Assembly (NCBI GenBank): GCA_046727435.1
Contig: JBKPCR010000089.1
Location: 1 to 15,382 of the forward strand
Source: CAVPRW01 sp046727435 [NCBI: bacterium]
GTDB lineage: Bacteria > Tectomicrobia > Entotheonellia > J063
Length of the DNA stretch: 15,382 nt
Reading direction: 5' to 3'
Positions 11,875-15,382 of the stretch are shown piece after piece. The notes beneath the pieces are model-generated. The model saw only the letters and a program-made list of their open reading frames with translations. It searched no databases and had not been told where the DNA came from. Each line of letters opens with the position of its first letter. Within the stretch, counting starts at the first letter, position 1. The translations under genes were made by a program, and so were the position numbers.

Positions 11875-12774
11875 ATGCGCGAGCGCTCGGAACCAAGCAA
11901 AGCCGTGTTGTCTTTAGGTGGGCTGAGTGTGCAGGAACTGGCACGCCGGGTCGTGCGCGAAATTCAACAAGATGACTGCTTGGGACGGGCCGCGCAACTG
12001 GCCTATTATTTTCTCTTTGCCCTATTTCCCTTTTTTCTCGTACTCACCACCCTGCTGGGCTATCTACCCATTCCTAACCTCCTGGACCGCCTCATGGACA
12101 TGCTCGGACAGATGCTCCCAGGCGAGGCACTCCAGCTCGTACAGGACAACCTGCACGAACTGGTCAGCGGCGAGCGGGGCGGGCTCCTCTCGTTCGGACT
12201 GCTGGCGGCGCTGTGGACGTCGTCCAGCGCGCTCACCGCGATTATGGATAGCCTCAACCGCGCCTATGATGTGGAGGAAGGCCGCCCCTTCTGGAAGGTC
12301 AGGGGCCTGGCCATCCTGCTGACCGTTGGGCTCTCCGTCTTTATCATCGTCTCCATTGTCCTGCTCACGTTTGGCCCGCAGATCGGTGGCTGGATTGCTG
12401 ACCACATGGGCTTAGGCCGCGTCTTTCAGATGGCCTGGAATGTCCTGCGCTGGCCCGTGATCGTGGGGCTGCTGATCGTCGCCATGGCCCTCGTCTATTA
12501 CCTAGCCCCGGATGTCGAGCAGCAGTGGCAGTGGATCACCCCCGGATCCATCGTGGCGGTGCTCGGGTGGCTGCTCGCCTCCCTGGGGTTTTCGTATTAT
12601 GTCAATCATTTTGGGTCCTATAACGCCACCTACGGCAGCATTGGCGCCGTCATTGTGTTGCTCACGTGGATGTATGTCAGTGGGTTCTTTGTCCTGGTGG
12701 GGGGCGAGATCAACGCGGAAATTGAACACGCGTCAGCCAGTGGGAAAGATCCTGGCGAAAAAGCGCCACCGTAG
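11875..12774 (+). CDS. YihY/BrkB-family inner-membrane protein
   Basis: 299 residues. ATG 11875 is preferred over the GTG at 11869, which lies inside the ribosome binding site GGGGAGGT. Six predicted membrane segments at about 44-64, 104-122, 144-167, 187-210, 222-244 and 254-277. Family hallmarks: GRAAQLAYYFLFALFPFFLV (37-56), LWTSSSALTAIMDSLNRAYD (113-132), SYNATYGSIGAVIVLLTWMY (248-267) and GFFVLVGGEINAEIE (270-284). The length is usual for the family. YihY was once called ribonuclease BN, but that activity belongs to another protein; the true role is uncertain, with transport or envelope functions proposed. The C-terminal 15 residues are polar and probably cytoplasmic. A hairpin follows 33 bases after the stop. 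The histidine kinase gene comes next on the same strand. Confidence 0.93.
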   Translation: MRERSEPSKAVLSLGGLSVQELARRVVREIQQDDCLGRAAQLAYYFLFALFPFFLVLTTLLGYLPIPNLLDRLMDMLGQMLPGEALQLVQDNLHELVSGERGGLLSFGLLAALWTSSSALTAIMDSLNRAYDVEEGRPFWKVRGLAILLTVGLSVFIIVSIVLLTFGPQIGGWIADHMGLGRVFQMAWNVLRWPVIVGLLIVAMALVYYLAPDVEQQWQWITPGSIVAVLGWLLASLGFSYYVNHFGSYNATYGSIGAVIVLLTWMYVSGFFVLVGGEINAEIEHASASGKDPGEKAPP

Positions 12775-12807
12775 ACCACTCCTGTGCGCGGTCGCTCAAC
12801 CGTGTCG

Positions 12808-12835
12808 AGCCAGTGGGGTCGACATGCCACTGGCT
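12808..12835 (+). terminator. 9-bp hairpin after the YihY gene
   Basis: AGCCAGTGG (12808-12816) pairs perfectly with CCACTGGCT (12827-12835); the 10-base loop contains GTCGAC. No T-tract follows, so termination may be weak or Rho-dependent. It separates the YihY gene from the kinase gene. Confidence 0.45.
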
Positions 12836-12910
12836 GTACAAGATACTCTCGTCGCCCCGCTCGAATGGGTCGGGACGGCGTGGAATGATGTCCACCGCAT
12901 CACATGAGAC

Positions 12911-12932
12911 GGGGCGCCGCCCCCAGGAGGAA
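12911..12932 (+). promoter_or_regulatory. Short GC hairpin directly in front of the kinase ribosome binding site
   Basis: GGGGC GCC GCCCC (12911-12923) forms a 5-bp stem, and CAGGAGGAAG (12924-12932 region) follows with no gap; the start codon is at 12936. The layout, a G/C stem ending in CCCC and then AGGAGG, repeats that at 1813-1840. The site also fixes ATG 12936 as the kinase start over ATGs at 12885 and 12888. Confidence 0.4.
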
Positions 12933-12935
12933 GCG

Positions 12936-15143
12936 ATGCTGGCACGCGCAGCTCAAGAAGAGGTCGGTCAGGGACAGCAGGTCGTCTCAGTCCTGCACAG
13001 CAGCGACTTACAGGTATGGCGCTTGCTGGAGAACCTGCCCGCAGGAGCGTATACCTGCGACGCCGACGGGCTGATCACGTATTTCAACCAGCATGCCGTG
13101 CGGCTGTGGGGGCGTGCCCCGCAGTTGCACAACCCCGTGGACCGCTTCTGCGGCTCGTTTAAGCTCTTGTTGCAGGACGGCTCCCCGATCGCTCATGACC
13201 AATGCTGGATGGCCCTGGCGTTGAAAATGGGCCAGGCCTATAACGGGCACGAGATCATGATCGAGCGCCCGGATGGCCAGCGGCTCACCGTGTTGGCCCA
13301 CGCCAACCCGATCGTGGACGACGCCGGTCACCTGCTCGGGGCGGTGAACGTGCTCGTGGACATCACCGAGCGCCAGCGGGCTGCGGAGATGCAGCAGCAC
13401 CTGGCGGCCATCATCGAATCCTCGGATGACGCGATCATCGGCCAGACCTTGGAGGGCATCATCACCAGTTGGAACCGGGGGGCGGAACGCCTCTATGGGT
13501 ATACGACGGAGGACGTCGTGGGACAGCCGATCGCGATGCTCGTCCCACCCGACTTGCCAGACGAGCTCCCGCAGATACTCGCGCACCTCCAGGGTGGAGA
13601 GCGCATCGACCACTACGAGACGCAGCGCCTGCGTAAGGACGGCACCCGCCTCGACGTCTCGCTGACCATCTCGCCCATCCGTAATGCTTCTGGACGAATC
13701 ATTGGCGCGTCCAAGATCGCACGCGATATCACTGCACGCAAGCAGATGGCCATGGAAGCCGCGCGCAAGCAGCGCGAAGACGAGGTATTTGTCGAGCTGG
13801 CGCAGACGCTGAATGCGTCGCTCGACCTCGATACCGTGCTTCAACGCGTGGTGGAGGCGGCCCAGGAGCTGAGCCGCAGCGAGCACGCGCTGATTTTTCT
13901 CCGTAATCCGGGCACCGAGACCCTCGTGACGCGCTACCAAGTCGGCGCTCCTGAGATGCCCTTTGCCGACCTGCGCATCGCACCCGGCAAAGGGATCGGT
14001 GGGCTGGTGCTCGCCACTGGACGTCCCCAGCGGACGGCAGACTATGCCACGGACCCGCACTTCAGCAAAGACTACCTGGCACGCATGCGAGCCGGCGGGC
14101 AGCTCGCCGTGATGGCCGTGCCCATGATCATTGGAGCCCATGTTGCAGGGGTCTTCTACGTCTCCAACCATTGCTCCCAGCCCTTTACCGATCGGGATGA
14201 GGAGGTGCTGCGGCGTCTGGCGGCCTATGCCGCGACGGCGATCTATAATGCACAGCTCTACCGCCAGGCCCAGGAGGCGTTAGCGGAGCGCCAGCGAGCC
14301 GAAGAGGCCTTACAGCACGCGCATGCTGTGCTCGAGCAGCGCGTGCAGGCGCGCACGGCTGAATTGGCTGCGGCCGTTGAGGCCTTGCAGCGAGAGGTGG
14401 CGGAGCGTGAACAGGCGGAGACGGAGCGCCGGCGGCTCGAAGAAGAGGCCCGGCGTGCCGAGCATTTTGCCCTGCTCGGGCGCTTGGCGGCCGGCGTGTC
14501 GCACGAAATCCGCAATCCCTTGGGAATCATCTATCTGCAGGCGGATATTCTTGAGGAGGAGCTGCAGCGGCTGGCGTTGGCACACCAGGCCCCGCTACAG
14601 CCGGCGCTGAGCGAGATCAAGGCCAACTTAGCACGCCTCGACGATCTCGTGCAGGACTACCTGTCACTGGTGCGGGTGGCGACAATCCAGCAGGAATCGG
14701 CGGACCTGGGCGCCGTGGTGAAAGATTTTGCCCAGGAACTCGAGGCCGACCTAACCGCCCACGGCATCACCCTTAAGCGCGACGGGCTCAGTCAGCTGGG
14801 TCAGGTCGCCCTGCACAACAATACCTTCCGGCGCGCGCTCCTCAACCTTGTGCAGAACGCCATGGAGGCCATGCCGCAGGGTGGGAGTCTCACCCTCCGC
14901 GGCCTGCAAACAGCGGCCCAGGTCCAGTTGGAGGTCAGCGATACCGGGGTCGGCCTCCCGGCCGAGCAGCTCAGGCAGATTTTCGAGCCGCTCTATACCA
15001 CGAAACCTGGCGGGACAGGGCTTGGGCTCTATCTGGTACGGGAAATCGTGACTGCGCACGGCGGAGAGATCACGGTGCAGAGTGACGTGGGACATGGGAC
15101 CACCTTTGTCATCACGCTACCACGTCTGGAAGCCACAGGATAA
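12936..15143 (+). CDS. PAS-PAS-GAF sensor histidine kinase
   Basis: 735 residues from ATG 12936 with AGGAGGAAG in front; earlier in-frame starts lack a site. There is no membrane segment, so it is a cytoplasmic sensor. Domains: PAS 1 about 27-150 (LLENLPAGAYTCDADGLITY to VDITERQRAA), PAS 2 about 153-270 (IIESSDDAIIGQTLEGIITS to DITARKQ), GAF about 285-440 (ELAQTLNASLDLDTVLQRVV to AIYNAQLYRQ), a coiled coil about 441-510, then HisKA with H523 in GVSHEIRNPLG. The HATPase domain shows the N box (N637 and N641 in LLNLVQNAMEAM), G1 DTGVGLP (669-675), F box FEPLYTTK (683-690) and G2 GTGLGLYL (693-700). All catalytic motifs are intact. It would autophosphorylate H523 and pass phosphate to a response regulator, none of which is encoded in the window. 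The input ligand is unknown. A hairpin follows at 15162-15185. Confidence 0.95.
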   Translation: MLARAAQEEVGQGQQVVSVLHSSDLQVWRLLENLPAGAYTCDADGLITYFNQHAVRLWGRAPQLHNPVDRFCGSFKLLLQDGSPIAHDQCWMALALKMGQAYNGHEIMIERPDGQRLTVLAHANPIVDDAGHLLGAVNVLVDITERQRAAEMQQHLAAIIESSDDAIIGQTLEGIITSWNRGAERLYGYTTEDVVGQPIAMLVPPDLPDELPQILAHLQGGERIDHYETQRLRKDGTRLDVSLTISPIRNASGRIIGASKIARDITARKQMAMEAARKQREDEVFVELAQTLNASLDLDTVLQRVVEAAQELSRSEHALIFLRNPGTETLVTRYQVGAPEMPFADLRIAPGKGIGGLVLATGRPQRTADYATDPHFSKDYLARMRAGGQLAVMAVPMIIGAHVAGVFYVSNHCSQPFTDRDEEVLRRLAAYAATAIYNAQLYRQAQEALAERQRAEEALQHAHAVLEQRVQARTAELAAAVEALQREVAEREQAETERRRLEEEARRAEHFALLGRLAAGVSHEIRNPLGIIYLQADILEEELQRLALAHQAPLQPALSEIKANLARLDDLVQDYLSLVRVATIQQESADLGAVVKDFAQELEADLTAHGITLKRDGLSQLGQVALHNNTFRRALLNLVQNAMEAMPQGGSLTLRGLQTAAQVQLEVSDTGVGLPAEQLRQIFEPLYTTKPGGTGLGLYLVREIVTAHGGEITVQSDVGHGTTFVITLPRLEATG

Positions 15144-15161
15144 CCTGGGGGAGCCTGGGAT

Positions 15162-15185
15162 CCTTCTGGCCCGACTGCCGGAAGG
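15162..15185 (+). terminator. 9-bp hairpin after the kinase gene
   Basis: CCTTCTGGC (15162-15170) pairs with GCCGGAAGG (15177-15185) across CCGACT, with one G-U pair. There is no T-tract. It lies 18 bases after the kinase stop and is a likely transcript end or stabiliser. Confidence 0.45.
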
Positions 15186-15254
15186 CTGACCCGTCATCGC
15201 TACCGGCACCATCACACGGGTCATGCTCGACGGATCAATGCCTAAGCTATCGCG

Positions 15255-15382
15255 GTAGGGATGCCAGTTACCCGGCCCCCCCGCACCGATCCGGACGTGC
15301 GGCACGACCGCCTACGGCTCTTCCCGTGGAGGCCTGGCGTCAACGCGCACACGCGGAAACGGCTGCCGGAGGCGCTGGGTGG
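15255..15382 (-). mobile_element. 3' end of a group II intron (domains V and VI), cut by the window edge
   Basis: On the - strand 15320-15288 reads GAGCCGTAGGCGG, a short loop, then GCCGCACGTCCGGATC. This follows the domain V consensus (GAGCCGTATGCG...CGCACGTACGGTTC), including the AGC triad. It is followed by a domain VI-like hairpin, G-run then CCGGGTAACTGG with an unpaired A as candidate branch point, and ends CCCTAC at 15255, a typical 3' splice end. Upstream on the - strand, CCACGGGA just before GAGCCG is also typical. The apical loop is TCGT rather than GNRA and one stem base pair is lost, so this copy may be degenerate. The reverse transcriptase gene, if present, would lie beyond 15382. 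Recognition is from memory of the consensus. Confidence 0.7.

Noticed and set aside
1-15382. CRISPR arrays, tRNA or rRNA genes
   Set aside because: No regularly spaced repeats and no T-loop-like GGTTCGAATCC or rRNA signatures were seen on reading; a tRNAscan and CRISPR search would settle this.

Overview
The window reads as bacterial chromosome from a GC-rich, probably Gram-negative organism. Support for Gram-negative is a secreted BamE/OmlA-type small protein and a YihY/BrkB inner-membrane protein. Strong GGAGG-type ribosome binding sites precede most intact genes. The mix of stress genes resembles uncultivated soil, sediment or groundwater lineages such as NC10, Nitrospirota or Tectomicrobia, but no gene here fixes the taxon.

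Layout. (1) 1-3306 is GC-rich with short genes, all on the + strand: the end of an unrecognised gene, a chimeric relic joining a PIN-toxin start to an alcohol-dehydrogenase start, a cytidylate-kinase-like protein fused to a BON domain, a 104-residue unknown with a structured leader and its own terminator, a universal stress protein, and a 51-residue unknown. (2) 3307-9508 is visibly more AT-rich and is an accessory island: a decayed gene of unknown function, a short tyrosine recombinase, an intact LamG-like plus TIR/deoxyribosyltransferase-like fusion, three recombinase relics, a secreted BamE-like protein, a decayed DisA_N/DACNV-like sensor on the - strand, and a cluster of inverted repeats. 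(3) 9509-10757, - strand: a membrane-anchored small GTPase preceded by a hemerythrin gene whose start is frameshifted. (4) 10758-11874 holds no gene I can support. (5) 11875-15143, + strand: a YihY-family membrane protein and a PAS-PAS-GAF histidine kinase. (6) The right edge carries the 3' end (domains V and VI) of a - strand group II intron that continues outside the window.

The most interesting unit is the gene at 5587-6501. Its C-terminal half looks like a TIR/nucleoside 2-deoxyribosyltransferase-like enzyme with an intact FYELGYA catalytic-type motif, and its N-terminal half is a concanavalin/LamG-type beta sandwich. It has its own promoter-like region with an inverted repeat overlapping the -10, and it lies between an intact tyrosine recombinase and a relic of the same recombinase family in direct orientation. 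This looks like a mobile immune or conflict cargo gene, but that function is inferred from family and context only. The GC-rich flanks look like stress-response housekeeping. The island looks like a hotspot where recombinase-borne cargo arrives and decays.
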